Assembly (NCBI GenBank): GCA_958299035.1
Contig: CATQJL010000316.1
Coordinates: 15,470,347-15,534,346, forward strand
Origin: Cylicocyclus nassatus
Lineage: Eukaryota; Nematoda; Chromadorea; Rhabditida; Strongylidae
Direction of reading: 5' to 3'
DNA length: 64,000 nt
Positions 24,761 through 35,545 of the stretch are shown here, in pieces. How positions within the stretch are numbered: the stretch's first letter is position 1; every line of letters begins with the position of its first letter. Made by a program: the position numbers and the translations under genes. The notes under the pieces are model-generated. The model was not told where the DNA came from. It saw only the letters and a program-made list of their open reading frames with translations, and did no database searches.

Positions 24761-25720
24761 ATTAGGTCATTCCGAAAGTAATTTCGTTTTTTCAAACGGA
24801 CGCCACATGTGATGGAACTAAGGTTTCTAAGAGATCTTGAAGGCATTCGATGCAGAATTTCGTCCTCTCTCAAACGATTAAAAAATTATTGCAGCATAGT
24901 CAATGAGCTTTCAGAAAATAACCAAAAACTGCGACCCATGTTTTTTGAGATGGTCAAGTTTCACAATTTTAAAACTTTCATATCAATCCTCATAAGGAAT
25001 TCAAGTAACGACTTGATAGAGTAAAACTTATAGAATACAGTGCTTCTTTTTTCTCTTCCTCGTAGCTCGTCATAATATTTTAAAAGATTTTTTAACAGAA
25101 CTATCGGATTTTGGCAGGCCCACCTCAGCCACAATTGCATCAAACATCATAATTTTTCGGAATTTGAGACTACCAAGATGGTACTATGACTTAGCATTGA
25201 TCTACAAAGCAAATGAGGGTTTACGGGTTCGAATAATCAAATTTCGAGTTTTTCGGGTACAGCCTGGGGCTCGTTAAAAAATGACTTATGATGATTTCTT
25301 CCCGGAAACTAAACGATTCGGAAGCAAAAAACACCTGTTAGAAAGAGGAGAAAATGCTGCATCGATTTGTGCGCGAACTGCTCTTCTTTTGATGTTCTAC
25401 GAGGATTTAGCTGTCCAAGTATGTAAATCGGTAGAATCAATTAAAATTCTGTTAAAAATGTATAACAAGCTACGGAGAGGAGAAAAAAGTAGCACTGTAT
25501 CCGATAATGTTTACTTTATCGAATTGTTGCTTGAACTGCTTCTGAGAATTGAGGTGAAGTTTTAAAAAATCTTAAAACTTGACCATCTCAAGAAGCATAA
25601 GCCGCAGATTTTGGTTATTTGTGAAAGCTCTTTGACTATTTTGCAACAATTTCATAACCATTAGAAAGAGAATGAAATGCTGCATCGAATGCGTCCAAGA
25701 TCTCTTAGAAATCCTTGTTT
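24760..25720. mobile_element. Palindromic MITE, TTAGGTCATTCCGAAAG family, right end lost
   Basis: The left end is TTAGGTCATTCCGAAAGTAA at 24762. The internal palindrome matches the complete copy at 44635-45645 (for example GAACTAAGGTTTCTAAGAGA and GGGTTTACGGGTTCGAA). The right terminal repeat is missing: homology stops at about 25715, after AGATCTCTTAGAAA. Confidence 0.7.
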
Positions 25721-25820
25721 GTATCTTTGTTTGTCTTCGTCTTGTTTCCATCTTTATTTCCATCAAAGCAACACTTGTAGGATGCTCGACCGAAACATTC
25801 CGGAAACCTAAATCCTTTAG

Positions 25821-25893
25821 CTTTGATCGTAAAATCTATGATTACCTAACACCCAGGAAAACTCATCCGAGAAAGTCTGAGAGGCCTATGTGA
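25821..25893 (+). pseudogene. Isolated last exon of DUF1647 gene (duplicate)
   Basis: This plus-strand stretch encodes FDRKIYDYLTPRK..SERPM and a TGA. It is identical in meaning to the last exon of DUF1647 gene 1. It is preceded by CCTTTAG, which could serve as an acceptor, but no upstream DUF1647 exons accompany it. It marks the left edge of the inverted duplication that carries C_tripleX copy B. Confidence 0.65.
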
Positions 25894-26244
25894 AAACACT
25901 TCCACAAATTGTTGATATGACTATCGGATTATTGGAGATTAATGACAAGACTAGAGTAGCTTAATACGTTGTGCAGGACGCTTTTTCATTGTACACATGG
26001 CGGAGTACAGACGCAGCAGGACCGGTTCTTCTGCGGAATTCCCAGAGAGTAGGCACCGCAAGGTTTGACACGCGACGCGCGCGTCAAACGTCGACGTCGC
26101 CGCCGTCATGAAGGCGATGACGACGACGACGACCGCACAAACAAATAAGAACTTCGAACAACTCAAAAGTTGACTTTTATCCTGAATTATCGCCAGGATC
26201 ACGTCAACATCGAAGCCGGACCGGAACGGACGCGACGGCAGCGA

Positions 26245-26250
26245 TATAAA
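26245..26250 (+). promoter_or_regulatory. TATA box of C_tripleX copy B
   Basis: TATAAA 43 nt upstream of the ATG at 26294, in the same GCGATATAAAGCGCTCCGG context as copy A. Confidence 0.55.
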
Positions 26251-26293
26251 GCGCTCCGGACAACCTCTGCCATCGTTCTCCACTCGAGCAAGC

Positions 26294-28855
26294 ATGCGTT
26301 TTCTTTGCATCGTCGCCGTCTGCTCGATTGCATTCATTTCGGCTGAACCGGTAAGTTCTTATTTGTCTACATTAGTTTACACTTACTGTACTTCAAATTT
26401 TAGTGTAATTGCGGTATCTTGATTGTTCTGTTCTTTGTTCGCCTGTAATATAATAGTCTTATCGTGCAAATCGAAAATGTCTATTAGAACTTGTATTCTC
26501 ATAGTTACTGTAACATGCAACAATATAGTTGTATTCTCTCCATTACTGTAGCATGCAACAGCACATTTGTGTTCTCCCAGGTACTGTACGATGCAACAGT
26601 ATAACTGTATTCCCATGTACTCTTAACACCACTGTAGCATGCAACAGCATAATTGTATCCTACTAAGTACTGCTGCATGCAAGAGTATATTTGTACTCTC
26701 TCCATTACTGTAGCATGCAACATATAGCAGTATTCTTCCAGTTAGTGCAGCATGCACAGCATGGTTGTATTCTCCCTGATGTAGCATTTAACTGGAAGTT
26801 GTAGTGCAGTTGTATTCTTCCGGTTACTGTAGCATGCAACAGTATAGCTAGTAACTCTTCAGATTCGCAAGCGTCGTTGTTGCGTGCCAATGTGTTCCTG
26901 CATACAACAAGGTTGTTCGTGTTTGCCAGCGCTACAGTTCTCGTCATGTCAATGTGCCGTTCAACAAGTAATTCAGCTTTTATTGCAATTCTCGCATTAC
27001 GGTAGTCAGACGGTAATAAACATTACAGTGCGCTCCGAAGTGTCAATCCGCTTGCATGAGCACATGCCCTATGCCAGTCTGGCAATGCCAACAAATGTGT
27101 GGAAACACTTGCATAGCATCGTGTAGTCCACAGGTTTGTTAATTTTCAATTTTTACTCTTCCGTTTAAGAAATTATTTTGCAGGCTTCTTCGTGTGTACA
27201 ACAATGCGAGATCGCTTGTCGAGGACAACCGAATGAAGATGCTTGCCTACAATCTTGCCAGGCTGGATGGTAAGTTAGAGCAAATATCGGATTATCCCAA
27301 GAAATTGTGTGCGCATTGGAGAAGGTAAAGAAACATAAAAACTGCTCGGAAGTTATTGTTGTGTGCAGCAGGCGTCAATACTTGTGTGCATAAATGATTT
27401 GGAAGGTACGGAAAAATTCTGCGAATAGCTGGCACAAAGTGCAAATCTTGGTGCAGAAAGGATATTAAGGAAAGAATTAGAAAGACTTTGAGCGATATTG
27501 TATCTATATCAGAGTTTTACCGTATCATTACCGTATATCTCCCTTTTATAGCGCTGAACCTTCGCTACCGACGACAATCTACAGTCCACCAAGCATCCCA
27601 ACTACCGCACCAACTACTGTGCCACCCACACTGCCACCGGTTACGCTGCCACCCACTACCCTACCCCCCATCACCATGCCACCCACCACTATTCCCACCC
27701 TTCCACCCATTACCATTCCAACCCTCCCGCCCAGCACCATTCCCACCATGCCACCCACTCCACCACCGACCCTTCCGCCAACTCCACCACCCACAACCAC
27801 AACAATGGCGCCAATCACCTATCCTACCGTGCCCATCACTTACCAGCCAATCACGCCTACTGTAAGTTTACTGTACTTCAAGCTTGTCCATAGTAATACC
27901 GTATATTTCAGCCAACTCCTTACTACGATCAGGATCCATGCCAACAGTGTATGGGAGCATGTATGAACGAGTGCGCAGCTGCGGGACAGCCTCAGCAACA
28001 GTGTGAAGAGGCTTGCGCTCGAAATTGTGCATCAGTGTGCGGTGCACCCAGCACGACACCTTCGCTTTACCAACCGGTGATTATATTCACCTGCAAGTTT
28101 CTAGAAAAATTCTTGTAAATTTAAGGGGCCGGGAAGATAGATGAACTGTAATTTTTGAGAATTTTTAGATGAATTTGTACGAGATACACCATTAAGGGGC
28201 GCGGCTTGCCTCAGAAATTGATGGTCTTATTCTTTACAGTACCCACAAGATCCGTGCAGCCAGTGTCAAACAGCTTGCATGGAAGCATGTCAACAACAGG
28301 GTGGAGAGAACTGTCAATAACAATGTGATGTACAATGCCAATCAGTTTGCGGAACTACGGTAAGTATACTGTATTCTCACCCTTGTGAGGCAAAGGCTAA
28401 ACTTTTGCATTCCAGACTACTCAGCAAGTTTGCATGCCCGCATGCCAACCATCTTGTGCTGTATCGTGCATCCAAGGACAGCCAGCAGTAAGTTACATTA
28501 CAGTAATCCTATAGTACTCCCTTTCCATGTCCGACCTTTTCATTCTAGCAGATTGTGCTGACTGTAAATGTACCCGTTTCTGCGTTTTCGCCAAATTGCC
28601 TGCCGCAATGTCAACAGACTTGCAACGCACAATGCGTAGATCAGAATCCAGTACGGTCAAACTACCACCACAGCAAACCGCACAATCAATCGATAAACAT
28701 TCCAGGCATCACAATGCGCACCAGCGTGCGCATCATCATGCGCTAATTCGTGCCAGTCGTCCGGAATGATCTCCTGCCAACCGCAAGGAGCGGGTTGCTC
28801 GTGTCCACTACGCTATCGCAGATGCAAGAGGACGATGTGCTGTCGCAGAACATAG
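26294..28855 (+). pseudogene. C_tripleX repeat protein, copy B (nonsense mutation)
   Basis: The ten-exon structure equals copy A: 26294-26350, 26863-26967, 27029-27133, 27184-27269, 27552-27861, 27912-28076, 28240-28359, 28416-28487, 28549-28650 and 28706-28855. Promoter, signal peptide, C-x3-C modules and the Pro/Thr linker are all present. In exon 7 the codon CAA (Gln) of copies A and C is TAA at 28318-28320. Translation would therefore stop at about residue 303 of 423 and lose the last C-x3-C modules and the basic tail. Splice sites are intact. It could be a recent pseudogene, a truncated but expressed protein, or an assembly or base-calling error. It otherwise differs from A by only a few substitutions, such as Gln for Glu in exon 3. 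Confidence 0.8.
26509..26860. repeat. Intronic minisatellite (intron 1, copy B)
   Basis: Reverse-complement version of the array in copy A (TTACTGTAGCATGCAACA units). It has the same number and order of units as A and lies in intron 1. Confidence 0.75.
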
Positions 28856-30298
28856 GCTCATCACCATAGACGGTGATATGTAGCCCCTCATGGGTATTTG
28901 TATATTTGTTTCGAGGTACTATGAGTGCCGACTGGAACTGCCATGTGAATGTGAACTGCCTTCTTTTTGCCTTTTAGTTTCGCTACAGTTATCTGGGTTT
29001 GCCATTGTTTGCCATTTGCCCTATACTCCGTAAATTCTGGAAGAAAAAAGTGCTGCACAAGTGCTTGTTCAGTCCGCATTGTACGAGATTACCATTGCAA
29101 TACGCTTTTGCGAGAGAGTATACACAAGGACATTTCCTGGAAAGAGGAGCTAGGTAGAAATTCACTTTGAAACTAATCTACATTGACCCGATAAACTGAA
29201 TCTCTAAACTACAGATCAATCATTCTCCAACTCGTTTTCTTCTGTTAAGATAGCAGCTATGTCTATAAGCTGACAAGTTTACGCCTTTCCTGCTGAATGA
29301 CCAAAAATAAGTATACCTAACAGCAAGAGACTGAATCGTGTGATCATTATGCTGAGGTAAATGACACAAACGATAATTTGAAATATTTCTGGGGACTTGC
29401 TCTAACATTGTGCACCTTTCTCATGAATTTGGCATCAGCACTCGTTTGGCGGCTCATCTGAGTGCTTTCCACTAGTTACAAAAAATTCATGTAAAGCATC
29501 AAATGTGGATCTTAGTGTTGCCTCAGCCGATTCATCCAAGGCCAACTACAAATCCAGGGAGAATTGTGGCATATTAGCTTGAAATCAGTCAATTTGATTG
29601 GGAGATTTAACACGTTAGTGATGAGATCGAATAAAAAGCATGACAAAAAGAGTCAAAAAATGTTAAATCTCCCAATCACATGCTTTGCCTTGTTTCACGC
29701 GATTCTCATTTGAAAAAAAAATTTCAACTGAACTTGGTAGAATCAAGTACATAAAAGGAGGAATGCGCATGTTTAGCTTACGATGATGTACAATGTTGAG
29801 CCAGATAACGTGACCCGCTATTGTTACCCACTTACCGTAAGTTCACCTCACGTCGTAAGTTAGACTTGTGCCAGCGTGGTCTCATGCTTACCAGCCAGTG
29901 ACACTTTCATTCCCAGAACATAAAACGGAGGTGGTGTCATCCTATCCCTATTCCGAGTGACAGCTCAGTTCAGCTAGGTCATTGAGTTTTCATGAAGAAT
30001 CCTCATGCATTCTGTTCATTCTGTTTTTGATTCCAAAAAACTGGAAAAACAGAGACAAAAATTACAAAATTTTATTGCGCTGCAAAGAGAAGGAGCTGCA
30101 AAAGCTAACCACATTTAGATATTTTTGGTGAAGACATGTTGGGAGAGTGAGGATACGAAATCCACCACAGAGTGGATTGGAGTGGCAGACATTAGGATAG
30201 CCAATTTTTTCCAACAAGAAAAGCGTTAAGGATATCTTCTCGTTGGTTGCTTGAGCGTAGTCCAAGATTGGTACAGATTTATCGCGCAGAACAGAATA

Positions 30299-30338
30299 CA
30301 GACTAACGTTTCGGCGAACTCGCCTTCTTCAGAGTCTG
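30299..30338 (-). ncRNA. Hammerhead-ribozyme-like motif of the Penelope element (copy 1)
   Basis: On the minus strand: CAGACT, then CTGAAGA (CUGANGA core), a GGCG..CGCC stem, GAAAC, GTT and AGTCTG. The first and last blocks pair perfectly as helix I. Hammerhead ribozymes are known in Penelope-like elements. Helix III would be only the palindrome ACGT, which may need a dimer to fold. It lies about 220 nt after the ORF stop. Confidence 0.6.
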
Positions 30339-30559
30339 AAAAGTCGAAGACACATAAGTAAACTATCCGATCAAACACCCATCGACAACAGAAAAGAGAC
30401 CAACCCCTAGGAAAAACAACAGCCTCAACCAAAACCAAGATTAAGCCAGTGCTCACCTTAGAAGATGATAATAATTAGGTGGGTGCAGACCACTTATGTC
30501 AAAAGCTGTACCGCTCAACTTTTATAGTTGACTAGTGACCCGGTGCTGACCCAATCTCA

Positions 30560-31656
30560 TTATTCAAAAGCCACAGAGGCTCTGTATGGTGACAGTTCGT
30601 TAGTAATGGCTAGGCACTCGTCCTTCCGGTTGATTTTTGGATTTTGGGCGGCTATCCGAAACGCTTCGAGTGTCTTGCGCGCTAGGATTTCGAGTTCACG
30701 CGCCAGGATTCGAACCTGCACTCCCACCTCCGCGTCGTCATGGCTGAGCCTGCGATGCATGCCTAACGGAGTAGCTACGTTGCATTTGCTGAGACCATCT
30801 AAGTGTTCTTTGATGCGCGTACACAGGGGGCGCCCCGTCTCGCCAATATACGTGTCTCCACATGATGTACACGTGATAAGGTAGACAACACCTGATACCA
30901 TACAGTCTCCTGCCTTTCCAAACGGACAAACTACACAACTAGGAGTTGTACAAATACGATCATACTCGCGGTTTCGCACTAGTTTCTGTTTAAGGTTTGC
31001 GGGCGGAATGTCGACGATCCTCACCATATCGTTAAGGTCCGCTTGATGGAGTAATCTGCGAACAGCCCTACTAAATTCTTCCGAGATGTATGGTAGACAA
31101 AACGAAATCCGATCGTCAGCTTCTGATCTAGGTGACATACGGTGGACTCGGTATCTGTAGTGATGAGTTTCAGTGCTGTATCCGTTGGATTTTGCTACTG
31201 ATCTTGCGAGCTCTAGCGAGTGCATCTTCTCGTCTCTATCAGAAGAAACTCCCGTAGCCGTTCTAAACATGTTTCCTATGATGGACTTCTTTATTCGTGC
31301 AGGATGTGCTGAAGTTTGATGTACTAAGATGCTCTTGCTGCTCGGCTTTCGGTACCATCTGGTTTTGAAACGTCTGTCCGACAGACATAACTGCACGTTG
31401 AGGAAAGGCAGCCATCCATCTTTGGGTTTTTCCCTCGTCATCTTGATGTTCGTGTCCTGGGCATTCATGGTGTTGAAGCGCTCGGCCTGGGTAGGGCACA
31501 CGATACAGCAGTCGTCCACGTAACGACAGTAGAGCAGAGGCTTGCTCGCCAGAACTGGGGCTTCCACCTTAGACATGAAAACTATCGCCAAGGTTGGAGC
31601 TAGCCTCTGTCTCATAGCCAATCCTCTAATTTGCCTATAATAGTTGCCACACCAAC
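30560..31656 (-). CDS. Penelope-like RT/GIY-YIG polyprotein (5'-truncated)
   Basis: An open frame of about 365 codons without internal stops. Near the N-terminal side are MRQRLAPTLA and YCRYVDDCCIV, the reverse-transcriptase motifs with the catalytic Asp pair in YVDD. Next come LPFLNVQL and RWYRKPSSK. After about residue 200 there is a Cys-rich finger (CTTPSCVVCPF) and the GIY-YIG nuclease (GVVYLITC, TYIGETGRPLCTRIKEH, then LEAFRIA with the metal-binding Glu). RT followed by GIY-YIG is diagnostic for Penelope-like elements. The usual Gly of the MGQRLAP motif is Arg here, so activity is doubtful. The first codons before CWCGNYY belong to the sequencing adapter, not the gene. Confidence 0.85.
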
Positions 31657-31682
31657 AGTACTCTGCGTTGATACCACTGCTT
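31657..31682 (-). other. Residual library adapter (left of gap)
   Basis: The reverse complement of the oligo starting AAGCAGTGGTATCAACGCAG and ending AGTACT. This is the SMART-type primer sequence also used in PacBio ultra-low-input genomic amplification. It abuts the N run directly and is not genomic. Confidence 0.92.
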
Positions 31683-32182
31683 NNNNNNNNNNNNNNNNNN
31701 NNNNNNNNNNNNNNNNNNNNNNNNNNNNNNNNNNNNNNNNNNNNNNNNNNNNNNNNNNNNNNNNNNNNNNNNNNNNNNNNNNNNNNNNNNNNNNNNNNNN
31801 NNNNNNNNNNNNNNNNNNNNNNNNNNNNNNNNNNNNNNNNNNNNNNNNNNNNNNNNNNNNNNNNNNNNNNNNNNNNNNNNNNNNNNNNNNNNNNNNNNNN
31901 NNNNNNNNNNNNNNNNNNNNNNNNNNNNNNNNNNNNNNNNNNNNNNNNNNNNNNNNNNNNNNNNNNNNNNNNNNNNNNNNNNNNNNNNNNNNNNNNNNNN
32001 NNNNNNNNNNNNNNNNNNNNNNNNNNNNNNNNNNNNNNNNNNNNNNNNNNNNNNNNNNNNNNNNNNNNNNNNNNNNNNNNNNNNNNNNNNNNNNNNNNNN
32101 NNNNNNNNNNNNNNNNNNNNNNNNNNNNNNNNNNNNNNNNNNNNNNNNNNNNNNNNNNNNNNNNNNNNNNNNNNNNNNNNNN
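31683..32182. other. Assembly gap of exactly 500 N
   Basis: A run of 500 undetermined bases. The round number suggests a placeholder of unknown true length. Frames that appear to run through it are meaningless. Confidence 0.98.
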
Positions 32183-32208
32183 AAGCAGTGGTATCAACGC
32201 AGAGTACT
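32183..32208 (+). other. Residual library adapter (right of gap)
   Basis: The same 26-nt adapter in forward orientation (AAGCAGTGGTATCAACGCAG then AGTACT), immediately after the N run. It mirrors the adapter on the left side. Confidence 0.92.
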
Positions 32209-32265
32209 TCAAATCCTACTCTTCTCAAGCGCTGTCGCAATGATGCACTCATTTTTTTGGATATA
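32209..32265 (-). pseudogene. Penelope-like fragment (inverted relative to 33126 copy)
   Basis: The minus strand encodes MSASLRQRLRRVGFE, the same start as the Penelope-like fragments at 33126 and 35251. It runs from the MITE edge into the adapter. Together with the plus-strand copy on the other side of the MITE it makes an inverted repeat. Confidence 0.7.
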
Positions 32266-33126
32266 TTAGGTTGATGCAAAAATAATGAGCGTTTACCTAG
32301 GGCTTTTTTTAGGACATCTTTTCTCCATCAAACTTCTTTCTTTGAAACGGTTTCAGAACACTATCAGAAAGCTCTTTTCATGCTCTATCTAAAGGTGTTC
32401 GAAAAAGGGGCTTCTAGCCCATTCTGTCAAGAATTTATAGAGCTTCAAATAATCGAAAAACCAGATTTTCTTTGCATTCACTTTTCTGGCCAAAATTTGA
32501 GCGCAATTGAAGGTGCTTTTTTGAAAATTTACCGGCTACATATAATGGAAGTTGTCTACATTATGCATACTCAAACATAAAGTTATCTAAAGTGAGATAT
32601 CGGCGGCTTAACATGGGTAATAGTTGTAGTCATTTTAGAGCGCATAACTTCCTTTTCTAGAAAGCAGTCGCTCAAACTTTGCTCTCCGTAAGCGCGAGGG
32701 TAGGGCATCCTGTTGACAGTTTCAGTAAAAACATCTATCCGTTTAGTACGCAGAAATTTGGAAAATTCTATACTTAGGGATTTTGAGGCGCCTACTGAAA
32801 AAATGCTGGAAAAGTTGATATTTTTGAATTTCGATTTTTCCTCTTCGCTAATTCTTTTTCTCCAAGCCCTTTCCTAATGTATTTATACCACTAGCTTGCA
32901 GCTACAAGATAGACTGCTTATAATTTATAATAACAAAGTGTGAAATGAGTTATGTTTCGTCAAAAACACGACTTAAAAAAACTTTTTTGTTTTCAATCCA
33001 TATTTTTCTGCCCATATGAGATATGAGTATGACCTAAAGTGCGCTGTGTTGCGAAAGGTTGTTAGAGAAAAGTTGTCCTGAAAAAAGCCCTAGGAAAACG
33101 CTCATTATTTTTGCATCAACCTAATA
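32264..33126. mobile_element. Mariner-type MITE (TTAGGTTGATGCAAAAATAA)
   Basis: Element 32266-33124 (859 bp) has inverted ends TTAGGTTGATGCAAAAATAA and its complement, flanked by TA. The terminal homology continues about 60 bp inward (GCCTAGGGC-type words). The rest is not palindromic. It lacks a transposase. Half of the same element recurs inverted at 34908-35244. Confidence 0.8.
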
Positions 33127-33140
33127 TATCCAAAAAAATG

Positions 33141-33614
33141 AGTGCATCATTGCGACACTGCTTAAGAGTAGGATTTGAGAATCTGGTTACGATCGCTGAA
33201 CTACCACCAAACAACCTGAAAACCATCTTAGTTCGCAATCGCTTGTATGATCGCAATTGTGTCACCCCGAATTGCATAATCTGCCCTGCAAGCAGAGAAG
33301 GGGATTGCATGGCAACTGAAGTCATCTACTTAATCTCATGCACGACTTGCGGAGAGGAATACATAGGGGAAACAGCGCGTCCACTATGTATCCGTGTCAA
33401 AGAGCATATGGATGGCAGAGATAAGGCACGTACATCGAAACCTCTAGGCACCCACAGAGTAGCGCAACATGCAGGATCAAACTTTGAGATTTCTGTGAGA
33501 ATCTTGGCCTATGAATCTCAAACACAAGCACGTCAGTGTTTGGAAGCGTTCTGGATTCATGCCAGAAAACCCAAAAATGAACCGAAAAGAAGAAACCTTA
33601 GCGATTACATATGA
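33141..33614 (+). CDS. Penelope-like GIY-YIG endonuclease fragment
   Basis: The frame from ATG 33138/33141 is open for about 158 codons: MSASLRHCLR, NNLKTILVRNRLYDRNC, a Cys finger (CVTPNCIICPA) and the GIY-YIG nuclease (EVIYLISC, EYIGETARPLCIRVKEH, LEAFWIHARKP). The reverse transcriptase is absent because the mariner-type MITE interrupts the element just upstream. The family differs from the copy at 30560-31656 (about half of the residues agree by eye), so two Penelope subfamilies are present. Expression is unlikely without the RT part. Confidence 0.75.
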   Translation, partial: SASLRHCLRVGFENLVTIAELPPNNLKTILVRNRLYDRNCVTPNCIICPASREGDCMATEVIYLISCTTCGEEYIGETARPLCIRVKEHMDGRDKARTSKPLGTHRVAQHAGSNFEISVRILAYESQTQARQCLEAFWIHARKPKNEPKRRNLSDYI

Positions 33615-33873
33615 ACTTTCTCCTTATCTAGATCAGTTATTCTGATCTGGTAGTGTATAAGTAGCGGTCTACATGCACGTCTAACAAGGCAAATTTTCAC
33701 TATCACCGGACTTCATGATCCAACTTTTTCTCTGAAGAGGAGTATCGGCGTAATCCACAGGGTACGTGCTTGACCGTGCAGCTGATCTAGTGATTGAAAA
33801 CGAGGCCTAGCATTTCGTCTGTTCAGCGGTGGAGGTACCGGTTCGAATTGGATGCAGATCGTATTGTCCCTTA

Positions 33874-33910
33874 CAGGCTCTGACGAAGGCGATCTGCCGA
33901 AACGTTAGCC
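33874..33910 (+). ncRNA. Hammerhead-ribozyme-like motif (copy 2)
   Basis: CAGGCT, CTGACGA, a GGC..GCC stem, GAAAC, GTT and AGCC. Compared with the motif at 30299-30338, helix I has a compensatory A-T to G-C change. It lies about 260 nt downstream of the GIY-YIG stop, the same relative place as copy 1. Confidence 0.6.
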
Positions 33911-34005
33911 GTGGATCAAATAAGTCGATTACCAATCTCGTGTATGGCTTAAGAAGGAAGAACAAAATAATACTATCTTGCCGAGATTCATTGAAAGTCG
34001 CATTA

Positions 34006-34907
34006 TTTAATTAAAAAAACACCAATTAAAGTACCCGCTGACCATTTTGTTGCTTATTTTGCCAGATTACGAAAGGATTTGTGAGAAGTTGAGAATTTGA
34101 GAGAAGGAATCAGTTTTACCCTGGCTAAATTTCTCAGGTAATGATTAAAAAAGCATTTATTCGATATGAGCTCTCCTTAAGATATGTAACAACCTAGCAA
34201 GTAAATACGCATTTGCCTAATTTCAAAAATATCTCGCTTACCCGCAACTAAAAGTCCCAGTGTAAACAAAAAAAAGAAAAACAAGTAGTGAGGGGCTCAT
34301 CAAGCTTTCGCATCGCTAGTAGTGCAATGTATTAATCTTTACTTCTGAGTATTCACCAGCAAGCAAAGTCTTCTTCCGAGTGATTTTCCCCTGTGTAAGC
34401 TTGTGCGACGTCTCCTTCGTTCACAACGTATCTGGGTTGTAATTGTAGGAATTCGCCAAAAGTACATTGATAACCGACTGGTCGTATCTAAAACACGGAC
34501 ATGATCAGAAATTAAATATAGCATATCGACTGGAAGTTCGCATATGGCTATTTTAGTTGCTGCTGCACCTGGGCCGGCAGTAATCTCCCGCCTGACGGCG
34601 GGTCTCGCCGGCACCTCGCCGGCACTTTGCCGCGAGGTCGTCAGAAGCTAAAATCCCGGCACTTTGCCGTGAGGTCGTCAGAAGCTAAAATCCCAAGTTT
34701 AGGCCTTTTTAGGCTTTTTTCCAAGAAATTTTTTGGATGAAGGTGCCAACACGACTCTATAGAGACACGCTCAAAACACTTGAAGTTTCAGGAAGCTTCC
34801 AGTGTGAAAGTATTTGGATGCGCAGGAGAAGTGCCGGCATCTCGTCGAAATTTGTGAGATGGCAGCTGTTGGCAGGTCAGAGAACACGAAAAATGGCATG
34901 CTCTCAT
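34006..34907. repeat. Segmental duplication fragment C1 (copy of about 7030-7945)
   Basis: Direct-orientation copy of block A, starting AACACCAATTAAAGTACCCG and ending at GGCATGCTCT. There it is cut by Penelope/MITE sequence. No gene. Confidence 0.7.
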
Positions 34908-35545
34908 CTCACTTTAGATAACTTTATGTTTGAGTATGCATAATGTAGACAACTTCCATTATATGTAGCCGGTAAATTTTTGAAAAAGCACCTTCAATTG
35001 CGCTCAAATTTTGGCCAGAAAAGTGAATGCAAAGAAAATCTGGTTTTTCGATTATTTGAAGCTCTATAAATTCTTGACAGAATGGGCTAGAAGCCCCTTT
35101 TTCGAACACCTTTAGATAGAGCATGAAAAGAGCTTTCTGATAGTGTTCTGAAACCGTTTCAAAGAAAGAAGTTTGATGGAGAAAAGATGTCCTAAAAAAG
35201 CCCTAGGTAAACGCTCATTATTTTTGCATCAACCTAATATATCCAAAAAAATGAGTGCATCATTGCGACAGCGCTTGAGAAGAGTAGGATTTGAGAATCT
35301 GGTTACGATCGTTGAACTACCACCAAACAACCTGGAAACCATCTTATCTCACAATCGCTTGTATGATCGCAATTGTGTCATCCCTCAAGCAGAGAAGAGG
35401 ATTGCATGGCAACTGAGTCATCTACTTAGTCTCATGCACGACTTGCGGCGAGGAATACATAGGAGAAACAGCGCGTTCACTATGTATCCGTATCAAAGAG
35501 CATATAGACGGCAGAGATAAGGCACATACATCGACACCCCTAAGC
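34908..35545. mobile_element. Half MITE plus truncated Penelope-like fragment
   Basis: 34908-35244 is the reverse complement of the left part of the 32266 MITE. From 35251 on the plus strand the MSASLRQRLRRVGFE coding sequence follows. It is broken by an about 19-nt deletion that removes one Cys pair of the finger near 35382, and by a 1-nt deletion near 35417. It ends abruptly at about 35545 before duplicated block sequence resumes. Confidence 0.7.

Larger units (their letters stand above)
25823..30235. repeat. Segmental duplication block B-right (inverted copy of 13010-8600)
   Basis: The reverse complement of copy A from about 13000 to 8600, with near-identity. It begins within the DUF1647 last exon and ends at AAAAGCGTTAAGGATATC (30217-30235), where Penelope-like sequence takes over. 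From 28856 to 30235 it holds no supported gene. Confidence 0.8.
30236..31656 (-). mobile_element. Penelope-like retroelement, 3' part
   Basis: A minus-strand element holding the end of a reverse transcriptase, a linker and a GIY-YIG endonuclease, followed by about 320 bp of 3' sequence with a hammerhead-like motif. The 5' part is cut off by the adapter and the N gap at 31657. The element is inserted at the edge of the duplicated block. Confidence 0.85.
33126..34005 (+). mobile_element. Penelope-like retroelement fragment (GIY-YIG and 3' end)
   Basis: The coding part ends at 33614 and is followed by about 390 bp of 3' sequence with a hammerhead-like motif at 33875-33910. The block ends around 34005 in an A-rich junction (TTAATTAAAAAAAC), after which duplicated block sequence resumes. 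Confidence 0.75.

Noticed and set aside
25811..25830. Idea that copy A lost the CCTTTAG acceptor of the DUF1647 last exon that copy B keeps
   Set aside because: Homology between A and B starts only at TTGATCGTAAAATC, so the acceptor-like CCTTTAG in B may be unrelated junction sequence.
31631..32279. Frames running through the first N gap
   Set aside because: Created by undetermined bases plus the adapter. Only the part of the minus frame below 31657 is real.
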